Below, piece after piece: positions 26,801-38,616 of a stretch of DNA of 47,436 nucleotides. The notes beneath the pieces were generated by a model that did not search any database, was not told where the DNA came from, and saw nothing but the letters and a program-made list of their open reading frames with translations. The stretch covers positions 249,329 to 296,764 of the forward strand of contig WELB01000060.1 in assembly GCA_009602725.1 (NCBI GenBank). Direction: 5' to 3'. A program made the position numbers and the translations under genes. The stretch is from Spirogloea muscicola. Taxonomy: Eukaryota; Streptophyta; Zygnematophyceae; Spirogloeales; Spirogloeaceae. Position 1 is the first letter of the stretch, and each line of letters begins with the position of its first letter.

Positions 26801-29800
26801 CCACACAACCAGCCTTGTGAGTCACAGGAGGAGAACGAATATTGAGAGCCGCAAGATGCACAGATAGCTCTGCAGTGTTGTAAAAGTGTGAAAAATTCAT
26901 ATACTAGTCATGCAAAAGATTGTGTCTTTGTGACCCTTTCTCAACTAACAACGGATGAGATCAAGCTGACTCCTGATTATGGAAAAGGGCTGACATCATC
27001 CTGAGTGTCCTCGGAATGGCTCCCAGGATTTGGACCCAGTTCCCCGGCGTGCGCTGCATGCCCAAGAGCTGTGCAGAGCAGCAGGTGCTCCATTCAGTAT
27101 GGCCAGTGGAAGATCTGGCTGCTTAACACCAGCATACCCATGCTGCAGCACTTGTTTAAGTTGGATGCAAAATTCGTGTAGCGCCCACGACAGGATGCTG
27201 GGTCTCCGTACTTAATATGAGTACAAGAGTGACATGGTTTTCATCTTAGCTGCACCTAAGACTAAGCATGATTTGATTGAGAAAGGGAGGTACCACGGCT
27301 CGTTCAGCAACAAGCTGGCGGGGCATTTGGAGGAGGGTGCCGCTAGCGTCCTTCGTATCAGCATAGTACTGCCGTGCGGCCCGGCTTGCCGAGACCTGTG
27401 TGGCCCAATTGGTCAAGGCAGTGCCCTGGAAGCCGTCTACACAATTCTAAGACTGTCAAGATGCAAGCATGGATGCTGAGTCTCTAGAGCACTGCCACTG
27501 AGATAGAAGGGGCAAAGATCATTGGTCACTACAGTGGCCAACTGGAGCTGTTGATGGTCGCGTCACAGTAAAGTTTTGTTTGTAATGGACAAGCGTTCTG
27601 AACAAGGATATCTCCTTCCCTTGGCTGCAGTATAAGATCAATGGCGCCCTGCCAATCGCCCCTTAACAGCGCGCAACCTATTTGATGTGTCATCACGCTT
27701 CCGCTTCCGAATCGCTGCAGTTGATGTGGAAGCACATACTAAATGATGCACATACTGAACAATGGAGGCATGATGAAGACCATAAACGATGTCAGACCTG
27801 CCTGAGATCCAAGAGGAACAAGTGGCAGTTGTTGAGGCTTGTACCAGTCAACCATGTGAGTCTTGCATTAAAGTACAATGAACATACGAACGGGAATTAC
27901 CACGATCAAAGAGTGATGACCTGCAAACCAAAGTAGTTGATGAAGCCTGTCTTCTTCAGGGTTTCGGCAGCTCTTTCCACTACAGCGTCACTATCAGCTT
28001 CCACGCCCCTATTGCAATCACAGCCCAAGCACATCACGCTCATAGACAGTTCCCTTCATGGACATCCTGACCCAAATGAGAAAGAGAGTGACAATGGAGC
28101 TTGTTGCCTTGTGAGTACCTAAGGGTGATAACGAAATGATTCCCAGCAAGCTGCCCGAGTCGCAAGGGCTCATCCACATACCTGCAGAAAGCATTCAAGG
28201 AAGATGATTATTTGCTCAGTGGCCAGAGCTACAGATACATATGAAGATAGCACTTTGATCAGGCTCGAGCAGCGCTTGACTTGGGCTGACATGTGGGCTT
28301 GGGTAGCATCTACATACTTAAAATTGCCCACTCGAATCCCAAAGAGTCTCTGATTGAGAGCAGCCACTTTCTGCGCTGCTTGTCTGTAGACCGTTACCTG
28401 AGCAGCAGCCATTCATTGTCAGTAAAGCCCTTGGCAGCAGAGCTTCTCTGTTGCGTGCTTGCTTTGGTCTTTATGGTTGATTTCTCATGCATGAAGTCCA
28501 TGTTTATACCCTTAACCCTGGACCCTAGTAAGATTCTTCATTTCAGTGATATCATCAACATGGTACTACTCTGTTTCTGCTGCTTAGATTTGGCAGTTTC
28601 ACCTCATTATTGGCAGGAATTTCTGTAGCTGATTAAGATAGAAGAGAGTGCTGATCAATGTAGATCAAGTTAGAGAACCACAAGCAGGCAGATCGCAGCG
28701 GTCTGACTTGGGCACTGGAAGCTGTACAGATGTTACACTGACCTGTTGCACTGTGACTGCCCTTTTGTCCTTAGTGCCAGCAAAGCCAAAGCTCTTTAGC
28801 TGGAGCAACAGGACAACAAGAGGTGGCAAAATTTCTGTGTCAGCTCGTTTACCAATACAATGCACACAACTATATCAGGATCCTCTCATGACGGGAAAGA
28901 GCTGCTGTTGCAACATGACCTGGAGGCCCAGCATGCGAGCCAGGACTTGGAGAACGTCCTGAGTGTCCTTGTTCTCCTTCAGCAGGTGGAACCTGCACCC
29001 CCAAAGGCCCTCTCTGTCATTAAGAGCACTACTTCTGTCCCATCAGACAATGATCGATCACCACTGCAATGGCTGTGCAAGTCCACGAAAGACATACATG
29101 AGATATTTCTTCCGCTCAGCTGGCCAATCATCCTTGCCCCTCATGTCAAAGGAGGCGTCCTGGTCGCTCCTCAATCTCTTGGGGTCTCGTGGTCTCGGCC
29201 CCGCTCTGTCTCTGCCTTGCTTCCTGCTGTCATGCTTGCTTCTGTCGCGTCGGTCCTCCCCTTGAGCACCGCTGCCTCCTTTCCAAAGTCGCACACGAAT
29301 GCACTTGGTAGCACCACTATGGTCGACAGTGTCCGTCACCAGGTATGGCAGGTTGCGCTTGAAGAAGGTGTGCACCTCCTGCCTCCAGGGCCGAGGTCAC
29401 ACGAGCAACAACAGAACGGATATTTAGATCAACCTCCCATACATACAAACGTGCAGTGTACAAGTTCCGACAGGGGAGGATATAGAAGGATTGGATCAGC
29501 TCTGGCCGATGATGCATGGCACTTGCCTCCTGCATTATCAGTCAAGCTGTCCAACTCCGCCTGTATTATGGGGCAGGATTCCTTTGGTGCGCAAAGCCCA
29601 GACAACGTTCTGAAAGTGACTTCACTGGAACTCATGCTCTACAGCTTCACGAGGAGGTGTACATAAAGGCATCAGCAGAACGTGCTCTTAACGTTGGCTC
29701 CTTGCTATTTATAACGTGCTAAGCTCACCGTGCGGTGGGCCTTGTCCATGTCGGGAGCAAGAATGATGACGTCCAATTGCTCGCCAGCTTCACTGTCCTC

Positions 29801-30660
29801 GTGCTGTAGTGACCCGGCTTCCCACCCCTTGGCCTTGTTGGCAGAGCAAAGGAGCTTCTGCAACTTGGCGGCATCTTCTGGCTGCGTAAGCTCCGAGAAT
29901 GCCTCTATTACCTCTGACTCGTCCAGGCAAGCGGCTTGCTTGGCCTTGCTGGCCGCAGGACCAACGTCATCCTGCAGTAGCAGAGCAATGGCAGGTTCTT
30001 ACACCATCTTCCAACTCCACACCTGAACTTACTCTAAGCCCGTGCTAATACCCTGCACCCTTAAACCTAGCTCCAGAACATATTGCTGGAGCCTGCGATC
30101 CAAAGGTCACAACCTTCGAGGTCGTCGAGCGGCTGATGGCCAGGAAGCAGGCAATGTGCGACGAGGATCGCAAGGATGTCTAGCAGGGCAGAGTGAGGTC
30201 AGTAGCATTGTTGCCGTGCTGCTTGGAGCAGTCACCTCCTCCGACGGGGCGCGCAGGTCGGTGAGGCGCACCACGGCGCCGGACAGAGCCACCTCGTTGA
30301 CGAGGAAGTCGCTGTACCTGCCACCACGACGGCTTCGCTCATGTCACAACCGCTCCTTCGCGAAGCAAGCCGTCGCAGCTGGAGCTTCTGCGGCCGCCTC
30401 GGCCTGCCTATCTGGTGCTACAACCGGCTCGACAAAAGCTGACGGCTCTGGCGCAGCGGCGACGCTGCGGCTGGCAGTGGCGTAGCAGCACGCGCAACGC
30501 CGCAGCGCCGGGTCTCGTTGACTGCCAGCTGCTTGAGGGCGAGGCCGTGCTGCACCAGGTCGGCCATGCTGCGCGGAGCCAACCTCTGCTTGAGGACGCC
30601 GCGGAAGCCGGCGCAGGCGCTGGCGAAGCAGAGGATCCCCACGCCGGTCTCCGCCTCCAT
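23833..30660 (-). CDS. PUS7: Multisubstrate pseudouridine synthase 7 (TruD/PUS7 family)
   Basis: Converts uridine to pseudouridine in tRNA, U2 snRNA and mRNA. Twenty exons chain in phase (minus order): 30660-30584, 30317-30236, 29971-29729, 29378-29098, 28992-28920, 28799-28743, 28397-28318, 28181-28119, 28008-27921, 27714-27604, 27395-27294, 27068-26995, 26785-26721, 26431-26318, 26081-26020, 25647-25580, 25231-25171, 25038-25001, 24532-24464, 24253-23833; 742 residues. Motif I with the catalytic Asp is GFAGTKDKRAVTVQQ (exon 6). Motif II region: TGFINYFGLQ, RFGSGSVMTHQIG. Then YVHSYQSYLWNHAASHRI, IVEGDLVLVQGD, FAVSDVVLPLPG, SVQHLKGDYRRVL and C-terminal LPPACYATMAIRELL. Two insertions stand out: an Arg/Asp/Lys-rich stretch in exon 4 and an Ala/Glu-rich stretch of about 80 residues in the last exon. 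The exon 10/11 join is the least certain. Confidence 0.94.
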
Positions 30661-30824
30661 GGCGCGCCGGCCGTCGCCGCCACCGCTGTCGCCGCGGGCG
30701 GCGCAGCGCGCACGGGCGCGGACAGCTATCTCTTAGCTAAATTTTGGCTAAGGTTCCCCGTCATTCGTCCCTTCGCCCCGCCGCTGCCGCAGTCGACCTG
30801 GAGCCAAGGACTGCCGCCAGCGCA

Positions 30825-30857
30825 GCCGCCGCCGCGCCGCCGCCGCCGCCGCCGCCT
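30825..30857. repeat. CCG-rich microsatellite in the PUS7/BET1 divergent promoter
   Basis: CCG units with one interruption lie between the divergent starts of PUS7 (30660, minus) and BET1-like SNARE (30970, plus), only 310 bases apart. It is probably in the BET1 5' UTR. Confidence 0.8.
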
Positions 30858-30969
30858 GCTCGCCCGCCCCGGCCCGCCGTGCCTGTGCGGGCCTCTCGGC
30901 CTGCCTTGCGGACGCTTCGGCTCGCGCTCAGCCGCGCTGAAGAGGTGCAGCGCCGCCTGCCGCTGTCCA

Positions 30970-32324
30970 ATGAGCGGCATGAAGCGCTTCCCAGACTCGT
31001 CGGCGGGCCCTCGCGGCGGCTCGCGGGCCGCCCTCTTCGATGGCATTGAGGAGGGAGGCATCCGCGCCTCCTCGTCCTCGTACTCGGACGAGATTGCGGA
31101 GCAGGACAACGAGCGGGCCGTCGACGGCCTGCAGGACCGCGTCAATGTCCTCAAGCGAGTGAGCTTACAATGACCACCAGCTCGGGGAGCACATTTCAGG
31201 GACAGGCTCATGAAGCAACAAGCGTTTGTTGCTTTTAGCTGGATGAAGAATGAAAGTGGTCTGCAATAGGGTGTCAATTCAGCATGTCCTAGGCGCTTTA
31301 GCTCCTCTTGGACGTATTTGGCGAGAGCTTTAGCGGCTACTTGATGGACGAATTTGGACATACAAAGAGCGACAGAGGATGAGATAGGATGATAATAGAG
31401 CTTAAGTAGGCAATCACTGTCGCTGCAGCTCAGCATCCACCAGGAGGTGTAGAAAGCCTGTGACAGTCAGGGACATGCAGTTGTGGAGAAGATGCATAAT
31501 TTACGAATATTACATATCAGATCATATCCGTTGATGTAGCAGTCTCTCTTCAGGCAGACTAATAATACCCGTACAGAGCCTTATCTTAGCATTTGACTGT
31601 CATTGTTGAATGTTTTGTGATACTATTGGACTTCCCTCTTGTCAGCATTTCTGATTTGCTCCGCTATCCTGTCTGTATTGCATCGAGCAGCTGACGACAG
31701 ACATTCACGAGGAAGTGCACCAGCACAACCGGCTACTTGACATGATGGTGAGCAAGTAACCGACAGTCACAGCTAGTGGTCGTTCTCAAGTGAATCACAT
31801 GCTGCTCCTACTTCTTCAGGTGACTTTGATCATGTTTTCCTGCTAAAGAGAAGCCATGATATCTGCATGCACCTAATTAGCAACTCGTTGATCAGGGGGA
31901 TGGCATGGATGCAACGCGAGGGATGTTAGCTGGTACAGCTGATCGTTTCTCCAAGGTTGGTGCTACCCTTCCTTCCACCATTGCATGCGCTTTGATGTCA
32001 TCAGGCCAGTATGTTGTGGCTTGCTATATTTAGCATAATATAAGCTGTTCCAAATCACCTGTAGCATATCTATGTTGCTAGAGGAATTGTGCTTTCACTT
32101 CACCCATCATCTGTGCATGCTAGATGCAGCAACCTAATGTCAACAGTGTCTGGTTATGCTTACAAAGCTGCAACTTTAGTGGCTGTGACGGCACAGCGAT
32201 AATTGTTGTCTTGTCTGCACTTGCCATGCAGGTATTTAGCACAAAAAGCAGCAGGAGTCTCTTCACCATCGTTGTGTCCTGTGTGGGATTGGTTCTGTTG
32301 CTATACTTTTTGACCAGAAGTTGA
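30970..32324 (+). CDS. BET1: BET1-like Qc-SNARE
   Basis: Tail-anchored SNARE for ER-Golgi vesicle fusion. Four exons in phase: 30970-31158, 31691-31747, 31896-31955, 32232-32324; 132 residues, close to plant BET11/BS14 and BET1 sizes. The N-terminal part is Ser/Gly-rich (SSSSYSDEIAEQDNERAVDG). The SNARE motif then runs through LQDRVNVLKRLTTDIHEEV, HQHNRLLDMMGDGMDATRGM and LAGTADRFSKVFSTKSSRS. It ends in a single hydrophobic anchor (LFTIVVSCVGLVLLLYFL) and TRS. The central zero-layer position falls in the LLDMMGDGMD region as in Qc SNAREs. It is divergent from PUS7 with a short shared promoter. Confidence 0.94.
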
Positions 32325-33117
32325 GCCTTAGAAACAATCACACAATGTCTTTGAGTACTCATTAGCAACCTGTGCAGGACGCTTTGGCATGATGTAGGCG
32401 CACAAAGTAATCTGCATCGAATCCCTAACTTGCGGGTGAAAATTGGTGGGTTATGTACTACCTCAGCGAGGCATATTCAGGATGCCCTGGTAGTGGAGAG
32501 CAGTCAGGTGCAGATGAGCAGACCTGTGCTGTTGCCTCAATCTGCGAGATCTGTGCACCCCATCGCGTAGTTCCACTTCAGAGTGAAAGTCAACACAAAG
32601 AATGATGGCCCTGGTTGCTCACCAAGGCTCACTTGCACCCAATGGCGGTCGGCCGCTACGGCTGCAGCAGCATGCGGTGCACTGGCGCAGGGAGTTGGCT
32701 CCACCCCTTCCTGGTTTCAGAGGCAAGGACGCAGACTCGCAGCTGCGCTGCCTCCACGAGAAGGCGGCTGCTGCACGTCGCTTTGCAGGCGCACGCTGAC
32801 AGATCGAAGAGAAGAAGCTTCCCCCAGTTCGAAAAGAATCATCCCTTACTTAATAATGGGTCATCAAATCAAGTAATTTGATCCAGCCTGTCGACGCCTT
32901 CTCTGCGGCAGCTACCACCGCAGCCGCCGACGCCGCCGCCGCCGCCGCAATCGCCGCCGCCATCGACGCGCTGCCGTGCGGCGTGGCCCGGCGGGTGTCG
33001 TAGCCGCCGCCCCAGCGTCGGCTACTCCGCGTGCGGTCTCGTGCCTGTGGCGGGAGCAGCCGGCGGGAGGAAATTGCTGTCCTACAGGCGCTGCAGAGAC
33101 GGCCCCCGAGGGAGGCC
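32325..33117. other. Intergenic region with CCG microsatellite, no gene seen
   Basis: Between the BET1 stop and the FYVE-ankyrin start. A CCG-rich run with interruptions (32921-32962) sits about 160 bases before the next start codon, in keeping with a promoter or 5' UTR. Open frames here are GC-rich shadows. Confidence 0.5.
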
Positions 33118-36028
33118 ATGGCGGCCGTGGTAGACCCGCCTCCGTTCCAGGAGGCGCCCGCATGCTCCATCTGCAGCTGCGCGTGGACGACTTTCCGCCG
33201 GCGCGTACGTTGCCTTTCCGCATCTTTCCCTCGTTCCTGATATCATAGCGGCCGGAAGCTGTGATATGCTTCTGGCGTGTTCTTGTGTGCTTCCAAGTCC
33301 TTGCCACTGGTCGAATCTGCTAAGAAGTCCTTGTTCCATCAGGAATTACATAGCACCAGCAGCTGCTAGACAGGTCCCATCGTATGGGCCTCCGAGCCTG
33401 CTCGCAGCTTGTCTCTGCCAATTCTGCAGTCTGCAAAGACGTGCTGGCAGTGGCAATCAGCAGTAAAAGGAACCTGCAGAGCGTCTCATCATCTCATCGT
33501 GTATTCTGCTCACATCCTTGACGTTGTCACAGCACCATTGCCGGAATTGCGGGAAGTCTGTCTGTGCCGACCACTCTACACAGAGCAAGGTACGGCCTGT
33601 CCAACTCAAATGTAGGCTTGTGACTAAGAAACGCACACACCACGCTTGCATGCACTGGAGTAGCTCTGTGGCAACTATAGTCAGAGTATGGCGAGGCCCC
33701 CTGTGGCTGGTAGTACACTGCCCAACCGTAGAGGCACTTTTGTTTCCAAGTTGGAGAAATTGTGAGCATCTTCTCACTTGCTTTGAGGTTCTGTCTTTCT
33801 CAACTCCCCCTTTGCAGCCAATACCCCGTTATGGTCTGAACTTCAACGTGCGAGTCTGTGACACCTGCTATGAAAGCATGAAGTAAGTACATTCCAGGTG
33901 CCACCTGGATTGGCCTGAGGGTTTTAGGGGTCTTCACTAGCTTGTTGACAAGCTGTGAGGAAAGCGGTTAGCAACCTGGACTTCAGCAACCTGGACAGCT
34001 TTCTCATAGTACTCTTGTGGTGCCGTCAACAGCAAGCCAACCCTTCCAACGTCCTCGTCGGCTATGGACAATACACCCGTGCCAGTGCGCGATGGTTCTG
34101 AAAGAGCGTCATCGTCGGCAAGGCAAGGGTCCTCTACAGGGGCAGACTATCATCGAGAAGAAGCCCAGGCTTGTCAGCCTGTGGTCGACTGCACGTGCCA
34201 CATGCCTCTCTGCATATGTGAACCACCAGATGTAAGATGGAGAAGAGCAGTCCATGTGATCAATTGCACGTTACTCTTAAGGCCGTGTGACTTGGTTAGC
34301 AGAGCTGCACCATCGTTGACATTTGCAGTGGACTTTGAATACTTGAATCATAGGATCACAGTATGCTTGACCACATGCGCTAGATGACCCTGGCGGTTTT
34401 GCAGCCACCAAGTGCTCCTGCCTCTGAACAAACCCCTGCTATCCCTTCTTCGAGACGAGTACACAGCTCTCCTGGAAGTATTTATATAAAGAGGGAATCA
34501 GGATCTTCGAATGGGAAACCTTCAGTAAGCAGGTGCCCCCAGCATCTCCATCCGTTGTTCCTTGCAAGGACAATGACATAGCAGTGCAGTAATGCATCCC
34601 AAGGAGTGTTCTCACAGAAGCATTAGGCGACCACACTGTCAACGTAGTAGCAACTAGGAAGACGTGACACTGAGTCAAGCATGGTGCAGGCAAGCGACCT
34701 CAGTGAGTTCCTTGTACAGCTGTCACAAGGAAGTCAAGACATTTTTGTTCTTATGAGTGACAATATTTGACTTCTTCTGTGTTCTATTTTAACTTCTTCT
34801 GTGTTCTATGATAAGGCATGGTCACAGGAAGGTCGATCTTATCTGATTGCCTTATCTAATTGGCTGCTACTGATAGCATCCTGTATGTACCAGCCTATTT
34901 CCCAGGTCCACCGAAATTATTTATACTACGACTACGTCATCTTACGAGCCAACTCCAGAGGTGAGCTCCTCATTCCAATGGGTTCGTTCAGAAGAGAACT
35001 TGCCCTCATGCTTGAGGCTATGAAAGGTTTCTCTCAATATGCACCATGAACGACAACATGTCTGGCATTGTGAAGGTGATTGCATGCTCACCCGTCCGCA
35101 TCCGTCGCAAGAAATGTGCAGGGCCTCCGTGAGGCTGTGAAGGCTGGAGACGTTGCTGCTGTACGGGAGCTGCTTGGAAAGGTGCGTCAAATAGCTATTA
35201 GCTCAGCTTGTGTTTGATCTGAGATTTGAGCATCTGTGATATCTGTCAAAGATGGCTGGCTTGGTGGCTGCTTGAGCTGTGAAGGGTCCTGGGAGAGCCA
35301 ACAGGATAATCTGTGCCTGTTTGCATTTGCAGGGTTTGACCGCTGACTATCAGGACAAGCAGGGGATGACCCTTGCCCATCTTGTGAGCATTATGCATCA
35401 CCATGCTGGCAGCCATTGGGCTGGAAGGGTTTTGCATTATTCAGTTGGCTCTTATGGTTATGTATCGTGCATCACACTGGTTTTATGCGAGGTTGGGCAG
35501 CAGGTGCTGATTTTGCAGTACTGCGCATGACTTTTTAAGAAGAAGCCTGCTTGATGGATGTTCTTCATTCTGAAGTTGTCAGGCTGTGTACACAGGCAGC
35601 CATGTTCAATCACACTGAGGTTGTGATGCTCCTCATGGAGAATGGCGCTTGCATGACAAAGGTCAACAGTCAAGGTGAGTAAGTTACTTAAGACTGCCTA
35701 CCTTGGAGTTGCGTGCGTTTTATTGGCAAGATTGTGCAAGTCGAGGCATGCTTAGCTTGGTGGCATGTGAAGCCAGATAAGTGATTACTGGATGATCTTG
35801 CCTGACTCCGACAACATGCTTCTCTGCAGTGCTGTTGCTTCCATGAGAACATGCCATTGTGTTGTGTCCCATGCACTTCATCTGCTGCTCAAGCTCTTGC
35901 AAGGTGATTCTGACATGCTCTCTGAGGGAGTGCTGTATCGTCGGACAGGGGAGACTCCCATTGATTGTGCACCTGCTACACTAGGCTTGAGAATGAGGCA
36001 GAAGATGGCTTCCATCTCAGCACAATGA
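33118..36028 (+). CDS. FYVE zinc finger plus ankyrin-repeat protein
   Basis: Predicted PtdIns3P-binding endosomal adaptor. Exons placed with confidence: 33118-33204, 33533-33589, 33818-33882, 34033-34231, 34405-34524, 35122-35181, 35333-35383, 35596-35674, 35949-36028. The FYVE finger spans the first three exons: ACSICSCAWTTF, RRRHHCRNCGKSVCADHS, RYGLNFNVRVCDTCYESMK, with all eight zinc-ligand Cys/His expected. The N-terminal WxxD motif is WTTF instead. A Ser/Pro-rich linker holds CTCHMPLCICEPPD. The ankyrin part begins GLREAVKAGDVAAVRELL, then GLTADYQDKQGMTLAHL, AAMFNHTEVVMLLMENGA and ETPIDCA. Between 34524 and 35122 at least one linker exon remains unresolved; 34906-34960 is a candidate but would need a partner exon to keep phase. 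The fusion architecture is known from plant and algal proteins of unknown role. Confidence 0.85.
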
Positions 36029-36202
36029 ATGGACTTCATTCAACATCACCAAGCTACCATGCAGGCAGTAGCCAACTAGAACCCACTTCATGGCTTTAAT
36101 TGCCATTATATGTTCTCTACCACATTATGTAGACTTATTCTTGGCCACACAAGTACATCACATCAATAGGATGCAAGAAGTGGCACTATATTTTGCCATT
36201 TC

Positions 36203-38523
36203 TTAAGGGTGCTTCTCCAACCAAGGCAGCTGTGCTTTGAGGTGTGCGGACTCAGCTGGCAGCGTGACAATGGGTCCTATACTGAGTCGCCAAAAGTCCA
36301 GCAAAAGCGTCACCAACATTGTGGCACCTAGAGAGTTAGTGGCTGCTTGGCTGACGGACCACGGCCGGGCTACATCCTCATCCATCCTGTGCCACAGCCA
36401 TGCCAGTGTCAAGAAGGCGCCAGAAGCATGCCATCGCTACTTCTCTGAGACAGTCTATTTCTTTTGACAGCTGTTTCACAGCGATGTTCTATGCAGCAAA
36501 GCAACAGGAGGATAGAGTTTGGTGCTGCTCACTGAAAGTACATGGGGAAGCTGACAAAGAAGTAGATTGCATAGAACAGTGACCCGACGCGGTACATGGC
36601 TCCCTTGTCTACAAAGGTGTAGTATTGAAACTGCAGGCAGCACTTTAATGAGCTTGCTTGATGTGCAGCTTATGCAAACAGAAAACGACTTGCGACAAAG
36701 ATGATGTGCATGTTTGTAGGTAACGATGTGTGAGCAACACTTGCTAGATGATTAGCTGCGGTCTTGGTTGCTTCATGACAACCAAAGGACAGAGATACTA
36801 GCAGTGAGCTGTGCTAATGATGAAACGCCTTGGTGAGTTTCTTGGGCATAAGCATTTGCTCACATTGGCAATGGTGAACGTCTCCATGAAAGCCATGAAG
36901 TAGCTGAGGGCGAACACCCAGGCAGCCCTGGCTGTCCAGGCCCACAGCCGCGGCCATGAAGCCAGGGCTCTCTGCAACCTCCTTAGTGTAACATTGGACA
37001 CGGTGTGGTAGAAACAAAAGTACGCATGCGTGAGCAGGTACAGAGGGATGGGCACCTGGCTCAGTCACAGCAACGGCAGATATCAGCCAGGTATGATGCA
37101 AGTGTGCAAGGGCGAGCGCTAGCGGTGCAAGTTGTGTTGTTGCGAGCTTACACCATGGGGTTGTTACAGAGCTGAGGGCTTTTTGATGGGTTGATAGGAT
37201 TGTAGTTAGCCCGTCAGTGACAGATAAGGTGGCCTTCGAAAGACCGCTGCTGTATGCTACAATGCTAACATCTGGAGCCAGTACTTGGAGTGCCACGGCC
37301 TGTCACGCTTTCATGGTTGAGAATAGTATTGGCTTCACAACTGTGTGGTGATGGTAGCTGGTTTGGTAAAATCGCAGCTCACGTCATTCAGGCGCCAGGA
37401 AGGGAATGTGTAGGAGGCGCCAAGCAATGTGTAGAAGTAGTGGGTCCACAGGTAGTTGCCAACGAAGCTGAATATAGCTATCCAGACATTGGCCTGATCA
37501 AACACATTACATGATGCCCAGCTTACCGCCACAGACTAAATTTGACGGGAGAGGCAGACTCAAGGATGTAAGAGCGCCATTGCAGATAGACTTGTGGCTG
37601 ATGACTTTATGCACCGTGCTCTTTAGTAATCTGCATCCAACCACCCCTGGTTGCATAGCAGCGCTCGTGGGCTACGTTCTTGCTTTGCAAGCTGCGAGTG
37701 GCTATGCTCACCTTGACCCAGTAGCGTTCATGCCACGGCCGCCCACGATCAGCCTGGACGGGAGAGCGGCCAATGACACAGTGAAGGTGGCCCTGAGACC
37801 ACAGCAAAGGTATGCGCCTGCCCAAAATAGCCAAGGGATATTCGTGGAGTGATTTAGCATCTGGGAGATCAGAAATGCATTAGCATCTTGGAGTTGAGAA
37901 ATCGACTGGTGGACAGACTTGAGGTTGCAGGTGACACACCTTGCCGACAATGAACAGCGGAACGATGAAGCAGGGAAGGCAGGCTGCGAGGCCAACGCAC
38001 ATGTACTCCCACTCCGTGAACCTCTGCACAGCGCAAGATCTTATAAGTCAGCCATGCCGGAAGCATCCAGTGAGCACAACACACTGTCAGCCAAGGACAG
38101 CCTCCTTTGCAAGTGGACTGCATTCCAGCTCACGACCGGGGCGCCAATGGCGGCACTCAAGAGTACCCAAGCCCTGATGCGCCTAAGGTGTCAAAAGCCA
38201 CTCAGCCAATGACCTCGTCTGGCCATGCAATCCGAAGTGTAGATTGTACTCATGCATCCTATATAATAATGCACACTGGCTAGACAGCAACCAGCGGCGC
38301 AGACCTCAAAGAGCTTCAGGGGGACGATGATGCCAAGCGCCCAGGCAATCCACACGGGGCTGTAGGCCAGGAAGAAGAGCTCCGCCCACCGCTTGCTCGG
38401 CGCCTCCGCCAGCCACAGAGCGCCACCACCGTCACCGCCGCCACCCCACCTGCCCTCCTCTGAGACTCGGCGCCCGCAGCCAGGGTCATGACTTGAGAAG
38501 AGGCGACTGGCTGAGACTGACAC
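36203..38523 (-). CDS. CPI1: Cycloeucalenol cycloisomerase (cyclopropyl isomerase)
   Basis: Opens the cyclopropane ring of cycloeucalenol to obtusifoliol in plant-type sterol synthesis; multi-pass ER membrane enzyme. Exons (minus): from about 38523 to 38305, then 38023-37940, 37753-37712, 37493-37383, 37055-36864, 36630-36533, 36386-36203, all joined in phase. Conserved blocks: LWLAEAPSKRWAELFFLAYS, PLKLFERFTEWEYMCVGL, RPWHERYWVKANVWIAIFS, GNYLWTHYFYTLLGASYTF, PLYLLTHAYFCFYHTVSN, FVDKGAMYRVGSLFYAIYFF and LGATMLVTLLLDFWRLSIGP. The start is unresolved. No ATG lies in frame upstream of the first conserved block. A good ATG at about 38489 is in another frame, so an upstream exon, a non-ATG start or a base error in the GGT-rich stretch near 38440 must be considered. 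Confidence 0.9.
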
Positions 38524-38616
38524 CCTGAGGGAATGTATGCTACGTTTCTCAGAAGTGCGAGTCAGGTTCGCTTTTGCGGCGGTGGCATGTAGCCCATGGC
38601 GAACGCAGCTGAGCTG

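Noticed and set aside
30726-31436. 236-codon open frame on the minus strand
   Set aside because: Antisense to BET1 exon 1 and the CCG run. The sense strand carries a clear SNARE.
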